From contig NZ_CP096882.1 in NCBI RefSeq assembly GCF_023273875.1, forward strand, positions 806,001 to 870,000: a stretch of DNA of 64,000 nt, given 5' to 3'. The translations under genes and the position numbers were made by a program. The notes beneath the pieces are model-generated. The model was not told the DNA's origin and searched no databases. It was given only the letters and a program-made list of their open reading frames with translations. Below are positions 7,586-16,644 of this stretch, piece after piece. Position 1 is the stretch's first letter; each line of letters begins with the position of its first letter. The stretch is from Pseudarthrobacter sp. SSS035. GTDB lineage: Bacteria > Actinomycetota > Actinomycetes > Actinomycetales > Micrococcaceae.

Positions 7586-7606
7586 TTGACACTAGTGTGA
7601 AGGTCA
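7586..7606. promoter_or_regulatory. Divergent promoter/operator between MFS and MerR genes
   Basis: TTGACACTAGTGTGAAGGTCAA spans the 74-bp divergent gap. Its core, ACACTAGTGT (7589-7598), is a perfect 10-bp palindrome. TTGAC-like hexamers occur on both strands. MerR proteins bind dyads placed between stretched -35 and -10 boxes, so this is the likely binding site for the adjacent regulator; assignment of exact -10 boxes is uncertain. Confidence 0.5.
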
Positions 7607-7642
7607 AATTCCATTCTGGATCTGCGGAAGCAAGGGGTATAC

Positions 7643-8032
7643 ATGCGCATCGGAGAGCTCGCGAAGGTGACGGACACCCCTGCGCGGTCTTTGCGCTATT
7701 ACGAAGAACAGGAACTGCTCATTCCGAGGCGCCTGTCCAACGGCTACCGCGAATACGATGAGTACCTGATCAACCGGGTGAACCAGATCCGCGGACTGAT
7801 CGACAGCGGGCTCCCCACCAAAATCATCAAACAGATCCTGCCTTGCGTCGACAAAACACCGACGATCCACCCGGGCGACGCCACCCCCGAACTGCTGGCC
7901 GTCCTACAAGGACAGCGTGACCGGATGAGTCAACGAATCGACTGCCTCACCCGCAACCGCGACGCCATCAACAACTACATCGCCGTCGTCAGCGATACCG
8001 TCACGAAGTCAAGCGCTTCCAGCGCTGCGTAG
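7643..8032 (+). CDS. MerR-family transcriptional regulator
   Basis: This 129-residue protein starts MRIGELAKVTDTPARSLRYY, the classical MerR helix-turn-helix plus wing (EEQELLIPRRLSNGYREYDE). A coiled-coil dimerisation helix follows (VLQGQRDRMSQRIDCLTRNRDAI). A single Cys in LPCVDK and one in IDCL do not form an obvious metal site, so an organic or drug effector is more likely. The gene is divergent from the MFS exporter and probably activates it. Confidence 0.92.
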   Translation: MRIGELAKVTDTPARSLRYYEEQELLIPRRLSNGYREYDEYLINRVNQIRGLIDSGLPTKIIKQILPCVDKTPTIHPGDATPELLAVLQGQRDRMSQRIDCLTRNRDAINNYIAVVSDTVTKSSASSAA

Positions 8033-8141
8033 CCACATCCGGCGTGCCGCCGCCATACTCCCCTGCGAGTCTCCGGTGAGCGGCCAACCGAAGGACGCCT
8101 GAGCGTCCCCGTTCGGAGCAGTGCCGCCCCTAAGATGAGGC

Positions 8142-9032
8142 ATGGACTTCGAGGACGCGCTCTGGACGGTATTGGGTGCCGGGCTGATTCTGCTGATGCT
8201 CGTCGACGTCTTTCACACACTCCTCTATCCGCACGGTTCCGGTCCTGTGGGCCGGACAATCATGCGGGGATTCTGGCTGCTGTCGAAAAGGCTCCGGGGC
8301 CGGGGCTCCACCATCGCAGCACCCTTGGCCATGGCCGCTGTCATAGGCGCCTGGGCCGGCTTGGCGGCCATCGGCTGGGCGCTGCTGTACCTCCCTCATC
8401 TGCCGGAAGGCTTTGTTTACGGAGTGGACGTTCCCCAGCGGGGCGACTTTGCCGAAGCGCTCTACATCTCCCTTGTCACTCTTTCCACTGTGGGGTTCGG
8501 TGAAATCGTGCCGGGGCATCCGATGCTCAGGCTGGTGGTCGCCCTGCAGGCTGTCACCGGATTCGGGTTGCTGACCGCAACGGTCTCCTGGATCCTGCAG
8601 ACCTACCCGGCCCTCAGCCGCCGCCGGGCCCTTGCCCACGAGCTGAACCTGTTCAGGGAGGCGGCAGGTTCGGCGGGCGTATCTTCGCTGGATCCCGGGC
8701 ACGCGGCCGGGCTGCTGGAATCCATGGCCGGAAACGTGGCTTCCGTGAGCATAGACCTGCTTTCGTTCCATGAAACCTATTACTTCCACGAAGTGGAGCA
8801 GCGGGGTTCCCTGCCGGCCACGGTTGCCTACGCCCACCATCTGGCGTCCGAGGCCCAACGCAGCGAAAGCCCTGAACTCCAGTTCGCCGGGCGGATGCTG
8901 CACGCGGCGCTGGACGACCTCGCGGAGGTCCTTCGCGGCAAATTCGGCCATTCAGGAACAACGTCTTCCGCGGTGTTCGACAGCTACGAGCTGCACCACA
9001 GACACCGGCGGCCAGAGGAACCGGACAGATAG
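8142..9032 (+). CDS. Two-helix potassium channel family protein
   Basis: The 296-residue protein has N-terminal transmembrane helices (near residues 8-28 and 58-85), then a pore segment with selectivity filter TLSTVGFGEIVPG near residue 118 and a closing helix (LVVALQAVTGFGLLTATVSWI). This is the Ion_trans_2 pattern; TVGFG is a common variant of TVGYG. The C-terminal half (residues about 150-296) is soluble, helical and lacks an evident RCK nucleotide-binding fold. It is a plasma-membrane K+ channel of unknown gating. Confidence 0.85.
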   Translation: MDFEDALWTVLGAGLILLMLVDVFHTLLYPHGSGPVGRTIMRGFWLLSKRLRGRGSTIAAPLAMAAVIGAWAGLAAIGWALLYLPHLPEGFVYGVDVPQRGDFAEALYISLVTLSTVGFGEIVPGHPMLRLVVALQAVTGFGLLTATVSWILQTYPALSRRRALAHELNLFREAAGSAGVSSLDPGHAAGLLESMAGNVASVSIDLLSFHETYYFHEVEQRGSLPATVAYAHHLASEAQRSESPELQFAGRMLHAALDDLAEVLRGKFGHSGTTSSAVFDSYELHHRHRRPEEPDR

Positions 9033-9225
9033 CCGGGAGTGGTTCGCGGAGACTTGCTGGGAGGTGAGTCGGGAAGTCTGGTCGTCATGAACCAGAATGG
9101 CCTTACCCCTCCGCGTCCGTCCGTCCGCGGACGCCGGAGTTACTCCCAGGTTCTTCGTATCGGAGAGATTCTGCGGAGTGAAACGGTCGGCGTTCCTCGC
9201 CTCCCGCGCGTATCCAGTCACCAGC

Positions 9226-9549
9226 TCAGCGGCACCGCCGGGATTCGTGCAGGAGGAGCCACACCAGGTTGGCCCCGCCCATCACCACGGTCACCACGCC
9301 CACCGGAACGGTGAAGGGCACCACGTGCTGGGAGACGAGGTCCGCGGCCAGCAGGAGCGCCCCGCCCACCACACCGGTGGTGCCCAGCGGCATGCTGGCG
9401 GTGCGGGCCAGCCGCCGGGTGATCTGGGGAGCCGCAAGGGCGATGAAGGCGATGAGGCCGGCCACTGCGGTCACCGCACTGACCAGCGCCAAGGTGTCCG
9501 GACCGGCGTCATCCAGGCCGGCGTCATGCAGGCCGACCTCAACCGGACG
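9226..9549 (-). pseudogene. C-terminal remnant of a FecCD-type siderophore/vitamin B12 ABC permease
   Basis: The minus-strand frame reads VAGLIAFIALAAPQITRRLA, then GALLLAADLVSQHVVPF and VPVGVVTVVMGGANLVWLL. This is the conserved last third of FecCD permeases (normally G-x-I-x-F-V-G-L-x-x-PH-I and GA-L-L-LxADxxxR). The first two thirds and any start are absent. The frame follows directly, in phase, after the stop codon of the beta-propeller gene at 9550. No neighbouring siderophore transport genes exist, so it is a decayed leftover. Confidence 0.75.
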
Positions 9550-10875
9550 CTAGTTGAAGGTCCAGGCAGGCGTCTCGGTACTGCCCCGTCGTCGTCGCCG
9601 CAGCACTACGATCAGGGCACCGGCACCGCCCAGCAACAGCGCCGCCGCCCCGGCGGCAATGGCCGGAAGTCCGGGCCCGGAGGCTCCGCCAGTGGTACCG
9701 CCGGCTGAAGAACCTCCGCCGGACCGCGGGGACTCCGCGCGGGACTCCCCGCCGTCGGACATTCCGGCACCGGGCGCGGGCGCACCCGCGCCGGAAGCGG
9801 CAATCACCGTCAGGGACCTGCCGCCCCTGTTGACCACCACTACTGAGCCGTCGGCCCGGACAGCCATGCGGCCGGGGTCCTCACCGGTGGGAATTGTTTC
9901 CGCCGCGGCCGAGGCGCCCGGAGGGATGACCGAGACGGTGTTGTCAACACTATTGGTCACGTAGACCGTGCCGTCCGGACCGGCCACCACCTCCTGCGGC
10001 GCCTCTCCTACCGGGATCCGGCGAGCCACCGTGGTGCCGCCTGGTTCGATGACCGCCACGTCATTCCTGAGGATGTTTGCCACATAGACGGTTCCGTCCG
10101 GCGCAGCAGCAATCCCGTGCGGGTGGTCCTTCGCGCCCACGGTGATGGTGTGGGAGGGGCTCGGCGAACCGGCAGGCACCACGGTGACAGTGCCCTCGTA
10201 CTCGTTGGTGGCGTACGCCGTTCCGTCCTTCGCCAGGGCCACCTCCACCGGGTAAGGCCCCGCCAGGATGGAGCGCTCCGTCCACACACCGCCGGGCGGC
10301 ACCACCGACACGGTCCCTTCAGCCGGGTTGGTCGCGTAGAGCGATCCGTCCGGTCCCGCCGTCAGCCAGTGAGCGCCCGGGCTCACCGCGATCGCAAAGC
10401 CCGCTTCGGCCGCCCCGGGGGCCACCACGCCGATTTGTGCCTGCCCGGACTCGGTCGACTGGCGCACATACAGGGTCCCGTCCGGCGTCACCGCCAGCGA
10501 CGAGGGAAAACCTCCCACCTTGATAGTGCGGGAGGCGCGTGTTTCGCCGGGCTGGAAGACGCTGATGCCGCCCGCCCAGTGGTAATCGCTGACGTACAGG
10601 GTGCCGTCCGGCGCGGCCGCCACGCCCAAAGGCTGGATGCCGGCGTCGATCACGGTTGAGTCGGTGACGGTCGGGGCAGTCACCGCCGGGCCAGTCGCCG
10701 TCGCGTCTTCAGCGGACGCCGGAACAGCGACGACGGCGGGGCCCAGCAGGAGCCCGGCCGCGGCCAGCAACGCCACCCCTGCGCGCAGAAAAGTTTTCGC
10801 GTTCCCGCCCGGTTCGCCCGGATCTCGCGGATCTCGCGGATCGCCGGCGGCGCGGTGCATCAGAAAGTTCTTCAC
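9550..10875 (-). CDS. Secreted YVTN/NHL-type beta-propeller repeat protein, membrane-anchored
   Basis: A 441-residue exported protein. A signal helix (VALLAAAGLLLGPAVVAVPASA) follows a charged, PRDPRDPGEP-rich N-terminus. The body has about seven repeats of about 40 residues containing xPDGTVYVxN / APDGTLYVSD, characteristic of YVTN or NHL propellers. A Gly/Ser-rich linker leads to a C-terminal transmembrane helix ending in RRRRR. No LPxTG sortase motif is seen. GTG 10875 has GGGGGA just upstream; TTG 10887 and ATG 10860 are alternatives. It is probably a cell-surface protein of unknown ligand. Confidence 0.8.
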   Translation of the reverse strand: MKNFLMHRAAGDPRDPRDPGEPGGNAKTFLRAGVALLAAAGLLLGPAVVAVPASAEDATATGPAVTAPTVTDSTVIDAGIQPLGVAAAPDGTLYVSDYHWAGGISVFQPGETRASRTIKVGGFPSSLAVTPDGTLYVRQSTESGQAQIGVVAPGAAEAGFAIAVSPGAHWLTAGPDGSLYATNPAEGTVSVVPPGGVWTERSILAGPYPVEVALAKDGTAYATNEYEGTVTVVPAGSPSPSHTITVGAKDHPHGIAAAPDGTVYVANILRNDVAVIEPGGTTVARRIPVGEAPQEVVAGPDGTVYVTNSVDNTVSVIPPGASAAAETIPTGEDPGRMAVRADGSVVVVNRGGRSLTVIAASGAGAPAPGAGMSDGGESRAESPRSGGGSSAGGTTGGASGPGLPAIAAGAAALLLGGAGALIVVLRRRRRGSTETPAWTFN

Positions 10876-10974
10876 AGGTTCCCCCAAAACCTTGGCTGCC
10901 CTGCGGCAGTGTTCCGATCCTACCTGCCGGCGTAAGCCCCGCGGGGTCTTCCGGCTGCCGTCGCGGCCCGGCGC

Positions 10975-11742
10975 CTACAGCACCTTTGAGAGGAACGCCT
11001 TGGTCCGGTCCTGCTGGGGATTGCCCAGCAGCTCGCGGGGCGGGCCCGACTCAACCACCACGCCGCCGTCCATAAAGGCGATGGAGTCCGCCACTTCGCG
11101 GGCGAAGCCCATCTCGTGGGTCACCACGATCATGGTCATGCCGCTCGTGGCCAGTTCCTTCATAACGTCCAGCACCTCGCCCACCAGCTCCGGGTCCAGG
11201 GCACTGGTCGGTTCATCGAAGAGCATCAGCTTCGGATCCATGGCCAGCGCCCGGGCGATGGCCACTCGCTGCTGCTGCCCGCCGGACAGGTGCGCCGGGT
11301 AGTGATCCGCCTTGTCCCCCAGCCCGACGCGCTCCATCAGCTCCCTCGCGCGCAGGGTGGCTTTGGCCTTCGGAATGCGCTTGACCCGCATCGGCGCCTG
11401 GATGATGTTTTCCAGCGCCGTCATGTGCGGAAAGAGATTAAACCGCTGGAACACCATGCCGATGTCGCGGCGCTGGAGCGCTGCCTCCTTGGGCTTGAGC
11501 TCATGAAGCTTGTCGCCCTTTTGCCGGTAACCCACCAGCTGCCCCTCCACGAAGAGGCGGCCGGCGTCGATCTTTTCAAGGTGGTTGATACAGCGGAGGA
11601 ACGTGGACTTGCCGGAGCCGCTGGGCCCCACGATGCACAGCACTTCGCCGGCCTGGACTTCCAGGCTGATGCTGCGGAGCACGTTGTTGGAACCGAAGCT
11701 CTTGGAGATCCGGTCCGCGGTCACCATCGGAGTAGCGCTCAT
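10975..11742 (-). CDS. Polar amino-acid ABC transporter ATP-binding protein
   Basis: The 255-residue ATPase has Walker A GPSGSGKST, Q-loop VFQRFNLFPHM, signature LSGGQQQRVAIARALA, Walker B LMLFDEPTSALD and H-loop VTHEMGFA. These match the GlnQ/HisP (PAAT) subfamily. It energises uptake of an amino acid or related polar solute. Its start overlaps the end of the permease gene by 4 bp (ATGA), and the binding protein lies just upstream, so the three form one operon. Confidence 0.96.
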   Translation of the reverse strand: MSATPMVTADRISKSFGSNNVLRSISLEVQAGEVLCIVGPSGSGKSTFLRCINHLEKIDAGRLFVEGQLVGYRQKGDKLHELKPKEAALQRRDIGMVFQRFNLFPHMTALENIIQAPMRVKRIPKAKATLRARELMERVGLGDKADHYPAHLSGGQQQRVAIARALAMDPKLMLFDEPTSALDPELVGEVLDVMKELATSGMTMIVVTHEMGFAREVADSIAFMDGGVVVESGPPRELLGNPQQDRTKAFLSKVL

Positions 11743-12722
11743 CCCCTGCCTCCCAAATCATTGCCCAGTGGCGCAGCAGTCGCTGCCGCCGCCCCAGGAT
11801 CACTTTCCGACGCCGGTCCCGCCTGCCGCCGTCCGGTACCGCGGGAGAAACGCTTCTCGATGAAGTGCTGCCCCACCATCAGGACGGACGTGAACAGGAG
11901 GTACCAGATCGACGCCACGATGAGCAGAGGAACCGGTGTGAACGTCACGGCGGAGATGCCGCGGGACACCCCGTAGAGGTCGATGCTGAGCGGAATGGCC
12001 GCCACCAGCGAGGTGGTCTTGAGCATGGAGATCACCTCATTGCCCGTGGGCGGAATGATGATCTTCATGGCCTGCGGAACCACCACGTAACGCATGGTCT
12101 GGCCCCACGACATGGCGAGCGCCGTCGACGCCTCCTCCTGGCCCTCATCCACGGACAGCAGCCCCGCGCGGACAATCTCGGACATGTAGGCGGCCTCATT
12201 CAGCGCCAGTCCGATCACCGCGGTGACGTAGAGGTTGGCGAACACGTCGTTGGGAATGGTGATCCACGGCGTCATGAACGGTATCCCGATGGTGAACACG
12301 GGGTAGATAAGCGCCACGATGCCCCAGAACACCAGCTGGACGTAGACCGGGGTCCCGCGGAAGATCCACAGGTACAGCCAGGCGATGCTCTTGACCACCG
12401 GGTTCGGCGAGAGCCGCATGATGGCCAGGAGCAGCCCCAGGACGATGGCGCCGGCCATGGCGTAGATGGTGAGCGTCAGGGTCACCCAGGCCGCCTGGCT
12501 GATCCGGCGGTCGAAGAGGTACTTGCCCACCTCCGCCCAGCCGTAGTCCGGCCGCTGCGAGGCATCCACGATGAACAGCGCCAGGAGGAACACGAGGACG
12601 ACGGCGATCGAGATCCGCCAGGGGTGGCGCAGGGGAACCGCCACAATGGCGTCCCCCTGCGCTTCAGTTCCGCCGGTTGCGGGGTTGGGCCGCGCCACGG
12701 CGGCATGTTTGGGAAGAGTCAC
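11739..12722 (-). CDS. Polar amino-acid ABC transporter permease
   Basis: The 327-residue membrane protein has an N-terminal hydrophobic helix and a HisMQ-type permease domain (residues about 85-290). It contains the EAA loop ALNEAAYMSEIVRAGLLSVDEGQEEAS that contacts the ATPase. A Ser/Pro/Ala-rich tail of about 30 residues follows. It starts at GTG 12722, 6 bp after the binding-protein stop. Only one permease gene is present, so the channel is presumably a homodimer. Confidence 0.95.
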   Translation of the reverse strand: MTLPKHAAVARPNPATGGTEAQGDAIVAVPLRHPWRISIAVVLVFLLALFIVDASQRPDYGWAEVGKYLFDRRISQAAWVTLTLTIYAMAGAIVLGLLLAIMRLSPNPVVKSIAWLYLWIFRGTPVYVQLVFWGIVALIYPVFTIGIPFMTPWITIPNDVFANLYVTAVIGLALNEAAYMSEIVRAGLLSVDEGQEEASTALAMSWGQTMRYVVVPQAMKIIIPPTGNEVISMLKTTSLVAAIPLSIDLYGVSRGISAVTFTPVPLLIVASIWYLLFTSVLMVGQHFIEKRFSRGTGRRQAGPASESDPGAAAATAAPLGNDLGGRG

Positions 12723-12728
12723 GGCTGG

Positions 12729-13631
12729 TTACTTGGCCGACGACGCCACGTTGAGCGCCGCCGTCTTCACGCCGCCGCTTTCCACGCCCCACTTGGACAG
12801 GATCCTGTTGTAGGTGCCGTCGTCGATCAGTGCCTGCAGTGCTTTCTGCAGCACCGGGGTGAACTCGCTCCCCTTGTCCACCGGGATCCCGTAGGGCGCC
12901 ACTTCAAAGGCATCCCCGGCGGTCTGCAGCTTCTCCTTCGTCTGCGAGATTGCGTACAGGGTCACCGGCGAATCGGCACTCATGGCGTCCACCTGGCCCA
13001 CCACCAGTGCGTTGGTCGCCTGGTCCTGCGCGTCGTACTTGAAGATTTCAATGGCGGGTTTGCCCGCGTCCGTGCACGCCTTGGACTTGGCCGGCACCTC
13101 GTGGGTGTCCTCATACGTGGTGGCCTGGACGGCAACCTTGAGTCCGCAGGCGTTGTCCGGGTCCACGGTCTTGCCCTTCGGCGCCGCCCACTGGATGCCC
13201 GCCGAATAATAGTTCACAAAATCCACCTGCTTTTCGCGTTCCAGCGTGTCGGTGAACGACGACATGCCCATGTCGTCCTTGCCCGCCTTGACGGACGGGA
13301 GGATGTTGTCGAACGTGCCGATATCAAAGTTGACCTTCAGCCCGAGCGAGGCACCCAACGCATTGGTGAGGTCCACCGACCAGCCTGCAGGGGCGCCGTT
13401 GCCGTCCTTGAATTCGTTGGGCGGGTAATTGTTGGCCATGCCCACGTTCAGGACGCCCGCGGACTTCATTTTCTCCGGCAGCAAAACCGCAAGTTCCTCA
13501 TTCTTCTGGACTGCGGTGTCCGCGGAAGAAGACGCTTTATCCGCCGCCGCCGGGGCGCTGTTGTCCACACAACCCGACAGCATAAGTGCTGTTGCGGCGG
13601 TCAGGGCAGGGATTAGATAGCGGTTGCGCAT
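12729..13631 (-). CDS. Amino-acid ABC transporter substrate-binding lipoprotein
   Basis: The 300-residue protein begins with a lipoprotein signal ending in the lipobox LMLSGC, which anchors it outside the membrane. The SBP_bac_3 fold follows: LNVGMANNYPPNEFKD, GWSVDLTNALGASLGL, FDNILPSVKAGKDDMGMSS, and DAMSADSPVTLYAISQ. It captures a polar amino acid; the exact ligand is not readable from sequence. An AAGGA Shine-Dalgarno precedes the ATG. It is the first gene of the operon with the permease and ATPase. Confidence 0.95.
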   Translation of the reverse strand: MRNRYLIPALTAATALMLSGCVDNSAPAAADKASSSADTAVQKNEELAVLLPEKMKSAGVLNVGMANNYPPNEFKDGNGAPAGWSVDLTNALGASLGLKVNFDIGTFDNILPSVKAGKDDMGMSSFTDTLEREKQVDFVNYYSAGIQWAAPKGKTVDPDNACGLKVAVQATTYEDTHEVPAKSKACTDAGKPAIEIFKYDAQDQATNALVVGQVDAMSADSPVTLYAISQTKEKLQTAGDAFEVAPYGIPVDKGSEFTPVLQKALQALIDDGTYNRILSKWGVESGGVKTAALNVASSAK

Positions 13632-13912
13632 TGGATCCTTAGGTGTTTTGAAGATGAAGGTCCGGCACCGCGAAATTTGTGCGATTCCTCGGGATTGCGA
13701 AATCAGTGAGGAATTCAGTGGGGCGGCATGGCACCCGTCAATCGGACCGCATTCCGTAAGTCACGGATATCCGGGCCTCTGGCCTTCAACTCGGAGATAG
13801 TGGATGCGCCTACCAGCGTCATGCTAGGCGCAATTCGTTGGAGAAAAGGCCAAAGACACGGCTCGCCCCCGATGTCGTCTCGCGCGAACGGACACTTGAG
13901 GCCCCAGGGCAG
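13632..13912. other. Intergenic region upstream of the amino-acid transporter operon
   Basis: About 280 bp separate the importer operon from the upstream hydroxyacid dehydrogenase on the same strand. An in-frame open stretch continues past the dehydrogenase stop but lacks any recognisable domain. The promoter of the importer operon must lie here, but I see no clear -10/-35 pair or riboswitch-like structure. Confidence 0.4.
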
Positions 13913-14860
13913 CTACCGCCCGGCGGCCCCGCCCAGCACCACGTTCACCGGTTGCTGCCCGGCCTGCAGCAACCCGATCTGCTTCCGGATCAGCCGCGCC
14001 ACCCGCGGCAGCATGGCCGAGCTCGCCCCGCCCACGTGCGGGGTGATGAGTACACCCGGCACGGTCCACAGCGGATGATCGCGCGGCAGCGGTTCCGGGT
14101 CCGTCACGTCCAGGGCGGCCCGGAGCCTGCCGGACGACGTCTCGCGCAGCAGGGCCTCGGTATCCGCCACCGGCCCGCGGGCCACGTTCACGAGGAGCGC
14201 GCCGTCGGGCATCGCCGCCAGGAAGCGGGTGTCAACCAGGTGCCGGGTCTGCTCGCACAGCGGAACGCTGACCACCACAATGTCGTGCAGCGGCAGCTGC
14301 TCATACAGGGAATCAATCCCGTGGATCCTGCCGCGCTCATCGTCGCGGCCGCGGCTGGCCAGCCGCGTCACCTCGGTCTCGAACGGCAGCAGCCGGGCCT
14401 CAATCGCTTTCCCCACTCCCCCATAACCCACCAGTAGTACCCGCCTGTCGGCCAGGCTGGGGCGCTCGCGGTGGTCCCAGGTTCCCGTCGCCGCATGCCG
14501 CACAAAGTCCGGGATTCCCCGCTGGCTGGCGATGATCATGCCCAACGCAAGTTCCGCCGTCGACGTCTCATGCACTCCGGCTGCGTTGGCGAAAAGGCAC
14601 CCCGCGGGCAGAACCGCCGCGACGCCGTCGTACCCGATCAGCTGGCTCTGCACCAGACGGACGTCCACGGAGCCCAGCGCAGCCAGCGCCCCTACCCCGC
14701 CCATGTAGGGCGGCACCACAATGTCGAGGTACTCCGCCGGCGCCGGGCCGGTCAGGTCCCACAGGAAGAGTTCGACGCCGGCGGACGGCTCGAGCGCGTC
14801 CACCAGGTTCTGGCTGGGCAGACTCACCCGTAATTTCGGTGATGCGGGCAAACCGGACAT
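13913..14860 (-). CDS. D-isomer-specific 2-hydroxyacid dehydrogenase (NAD-binding)
   Basis: The 315-residue enzyme has the NAD-binding motif LLVGYGGVGKAIEARL near residue 143. NVARGPVADTEAL supplies the substrate-binding Arg, and ITPHVGGAS carries the catalytic His. The N-terminal catalytic domain is shorter than in phosphoglycerate dehydrogenase, matching the ghrA-like / hydroxypyruvate-type subfamily. It reversibly reduces a 2-oxoacid to a D-2-hydroxyacid in the cytosol. The cupin gene is 45 bp upstream on the same strand, so the two may be co-transcribed. Confidence 0.9.
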   Translation of the reverse strand: MSGLPASPKLRVSLPSQNLVDALEPSAGVELFLWDLTGPAPAEYLDIVVPPYMGGVGALAALGSVDVRLVQSQLIGYDGVAAVLPAGCLFANAAGVHETSTAELALGMIIASQRGIPDFVRHAATGTWDHRERPSLADRRVLLVGYGGVGKAIEARLLPFETEVTRLASRGRDDERGRIHGIDSLYEQLPLHDIVVVSVPLCEQTRHLVDTRFLAAMPDGALLVNVARGPVADTEALLRETSSGRLRAALDVTDPEPLPRDHPLWTVPGVLITPHVGGASSAMLPRVARLIRKQIGLLQAGQQPVNVVLGGAAGR

Positions 14861-14905
14861 GGGTGCTCCTTCTCTCGACTCACCTGCCAGTAAACCAGCC
14901 CCGCG

Positions 14906-15241
14906 CTACCGGTCGGTCTTGACCACCGTGAACAGCACCGCCGAGTCCTCTTCCGCTTCCAGGCTGTGCAGCCCGTCCGGCACGATCAGGAGATCCCCTG
15001 CCTTGCCCTGCCACGACTCCCCGCCAGCCCGCAGCCAGACCGATCCCTTCAGCACGTAGACCGTGGCCTCGCCCGGGTTCTGGTGCTCGCTGAGCTGCGT
15101 GCCGGCACGGAATGCCATAACAGTCTGGCGCAGTCTCTTCTCATGCCCGCCGAAGGCTGTATCGGCTGCCCGCCCGCTGGGCGCCGCAACAGCGGCAGTG
15201 ATCTGCTGGCGGGCCAAAGCCTCAATCGATATCTTTTGCAT
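14906..15241 (-). CDS. Single-domain cupin protein
   Basis: This 111-residue protein folds as one cupin barrel. Motif 1 is seen as GTQLSEHQNPGEATVYVLKG and motif 2 as AGDLLIVPDGLHSLEA; His and Glu residues in these can bind one divalent metal. It is a small cytosolic protein, either an enzyme or a sugar/metabolite sensor. It precedes the hydroxyacid dehydrogenase on the same strand. Confidence 0.88.
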   Translation of the reverse strand: MQKISIEALARQQITAAVAAPSGRAADTAFGGHEKRLRQTVMAFRAGTQLSEHQNPGEATVYVLKGSVWLRAGGESWQGKAGDLLIVPDGLHSLEAEEDSAVLFTVVKTDR

Positions 15242-15327
15242 GACGCAACCGTACCTACGATTGCGGGCGTTGCCGAGGGCCGTTCAGCCGCCGTTTTAGC
15301 CCATGGCTTATGCCTAAGGTCACCGCA

Positions 15328-16518
15328 CTAGCATTTGACATCGAGTGCCGTCCGCGCGGCCCTGTACAGCGCGTCCGGTCCGAGAGGATTGTCGGGATTG
15401 TATGCCGCGGGGTCCCACGATTCCGGCGGGTACGTAATGGCAATTGCCACCTGCCGTTTGGCGTCCGCGCTGGTAACCACCGTGGTCCGGTACCCGGCCC
15501 ACTCGCCGCCGTGCCCGTAGTAGTAGGAGCCACCGCAGACGTCCTTCCATCGCAGCAGGCCCATTCCGAAGAAGCCGAAAGGGGCCAGCTGCATCTGCTG
15601 GACGGTGGCCGGTTTCAGGAGCCGCCCCTCCATGAGCGAGGCGTAGAACGTGTTCAGGTCACCGACAGTCGAGACTACGCCGCCCGCGGGGTTGCCCACG
15701 ATTGCACCCAAATAGGCCGAGTCCAGCCCTTCGCCGTCAACTTCTAGTTGGCCGTGGATCATGGTGGACGGAGGCGTGCCGGTGCCTGTCAGATGCGTGT
15801 CCTTCATTCCCAGTGGTTCAAACACATCGTTTCGCAGGATCTCGGCCAGAGGCCGGCCGTGAAGGCGCTCCAGCATGAGGCCGAGCACGAGGTAGTTCGA
15901 GTTTGAGTAGTCCGCGCCGCTGCCGGGCGTCCGCACCCATGGCATGGCTTTTGACAAGGCCAGGCTCTCACCAAGCGACAACTTCTGCGTCAACGCCTGG
16001 CGGATGGGCCGGGAGCTGAACAGTTCCTCCTCGTAGCTGGGGATTCCACTTTCGTGCCGCAGGAGATGTGCCACCGTGACGGCGCCCCGGGGATTCACCA
16101 GGCTGTCGAATTCGGGGAGGTGGTTCGCCACCGCATCGTCCAACTGCACGAGGCCTTCCTCCACGAGCTTGAGCACCGAAACCGCCACCATAGATTTCGT
16201 GACGCTGCCGATATGCGTGGAATCCGAGGCTTCAGCCGGTGCTGCGCTGCCCAGGCTGCGGACCCCACCGGCGTGTGACCAGACATCGCCGTTGATCCGC
16301 GCCTCGATCAGGACGGCCGGAGCCCCGAGGTCCAGCATCCGCCTGCTGAAATCCTCCAGGCCGGTCCTGTACTTCACGGCCGCCTGGGTGGTCTGCACCG
16401 GCGCGGTTGGGGATCCGGTGCAGCCGGTCAGCATCACAGCGAGGATGGCGGCCAGGACCAGCAAGCGCCGGGGCGGCGGCAGGCGTTTCACTGAACCGGG
16501 TTTGGCGGGTTCCGACAT
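15328..16518 (-). CDS. Serine hydrolase (beta-lactamase/DD-peptidase family) lipoprotein 1
   Basis: The 396-residue protein starts with a signal peptide ending in the lipobox LAVMLTGC, so it is anchored to the outer face of the membrane. The class C beta-lactamase / D-Ala-D-Ala peptidase fold is shown by the SxxK motif HIGSVTKSMVAVS and the YxN motif DYSNSNYLVLG, and a third box HGGEWAG near the C-terminus. ATG 16518 with AAGGGA upstream is preferred to the longer frame. A paralogue of identical length lies at 32594-33784, and both share a promoter-like block upstream. The substrate may be a peptide or an ester. Confidence 0.88.
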   Translation of the reverse strand: MSEPAKPGSVKRLPPPRRLLVLAAILAVMLTGCTGSPTAPVQTTQAAVKYRTGLEDFSRRMLDLGAPAVLIEARINGDVWSHAGGVRSLGSAAPAEASDSTHIGSVTKSMVAVSVLKLVEEGLVQLDDAVANHLPEFDSLVNPRGAVTVAHLLRHESGIPSYEEELFSSRPIRQALTQKLSLGESLALSKAMPWVRTPGSGADYSNSNYLVLGLMLERLHGRPLAEILRNDVFEPLGMKDTHLTGTGTPPSTMIHGQLEVDGEGLDSAYLGAIVGNPAGGVVSTVGDLNTFYASLMEGRLLKPATVQQMQLAPFGFFGMGLLRWKDVCGGSYYYGHGGEWAGYRTTVVTSADAKRQVAIAITYPPESWDPAAYNPDNPLGPDALYRAARTALDVKC

Positions 16519-16585
16519 GTCAGCACGTCCCTTGTGGGTCGGGAGGCGCGTGAGCTCGGACGGGCAGGCTGCGCCGATACCGCCC

Positions 16586-16614
16586 ATGTTCCTCAACCCC
16601 TCGGGGAGCGTCAA
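16586..16614 (-). promoter_or_regulatory. Promoter-like boxes shared with the second serine-hydrolase gene
   Basis: On the minus strand TTGACG (16609-16614), a 17-bp spacer and GAACAT (16586-16591) precede the lipoprotein start by about 68 bp. The same TTGACR-N17-GAACAT block precedes the paralogue at 33854-33882. TTGAC fits a -35 box; GAACAT is a poor -10 match, so the sigma factor is uncertain. Confidence 0.5.
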
Positions 16615-16644
16615 GGCAAACCCGCGCCCCGGTGAACGCCGTCC

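Noticed and set aside
11865..13616. A 583-codon plus-strand open frame
   Set aside because: Antisense to the ABC transporter permease and binding protein; composition is Arg/His rich and domain-free.
13728..13912. In-frame open stretch beyond the stop of the hydroxyacid dehydrogenase
   Set aside because: Read past the stop it has no family resemblance, so I do not treat the stop as a mutation.
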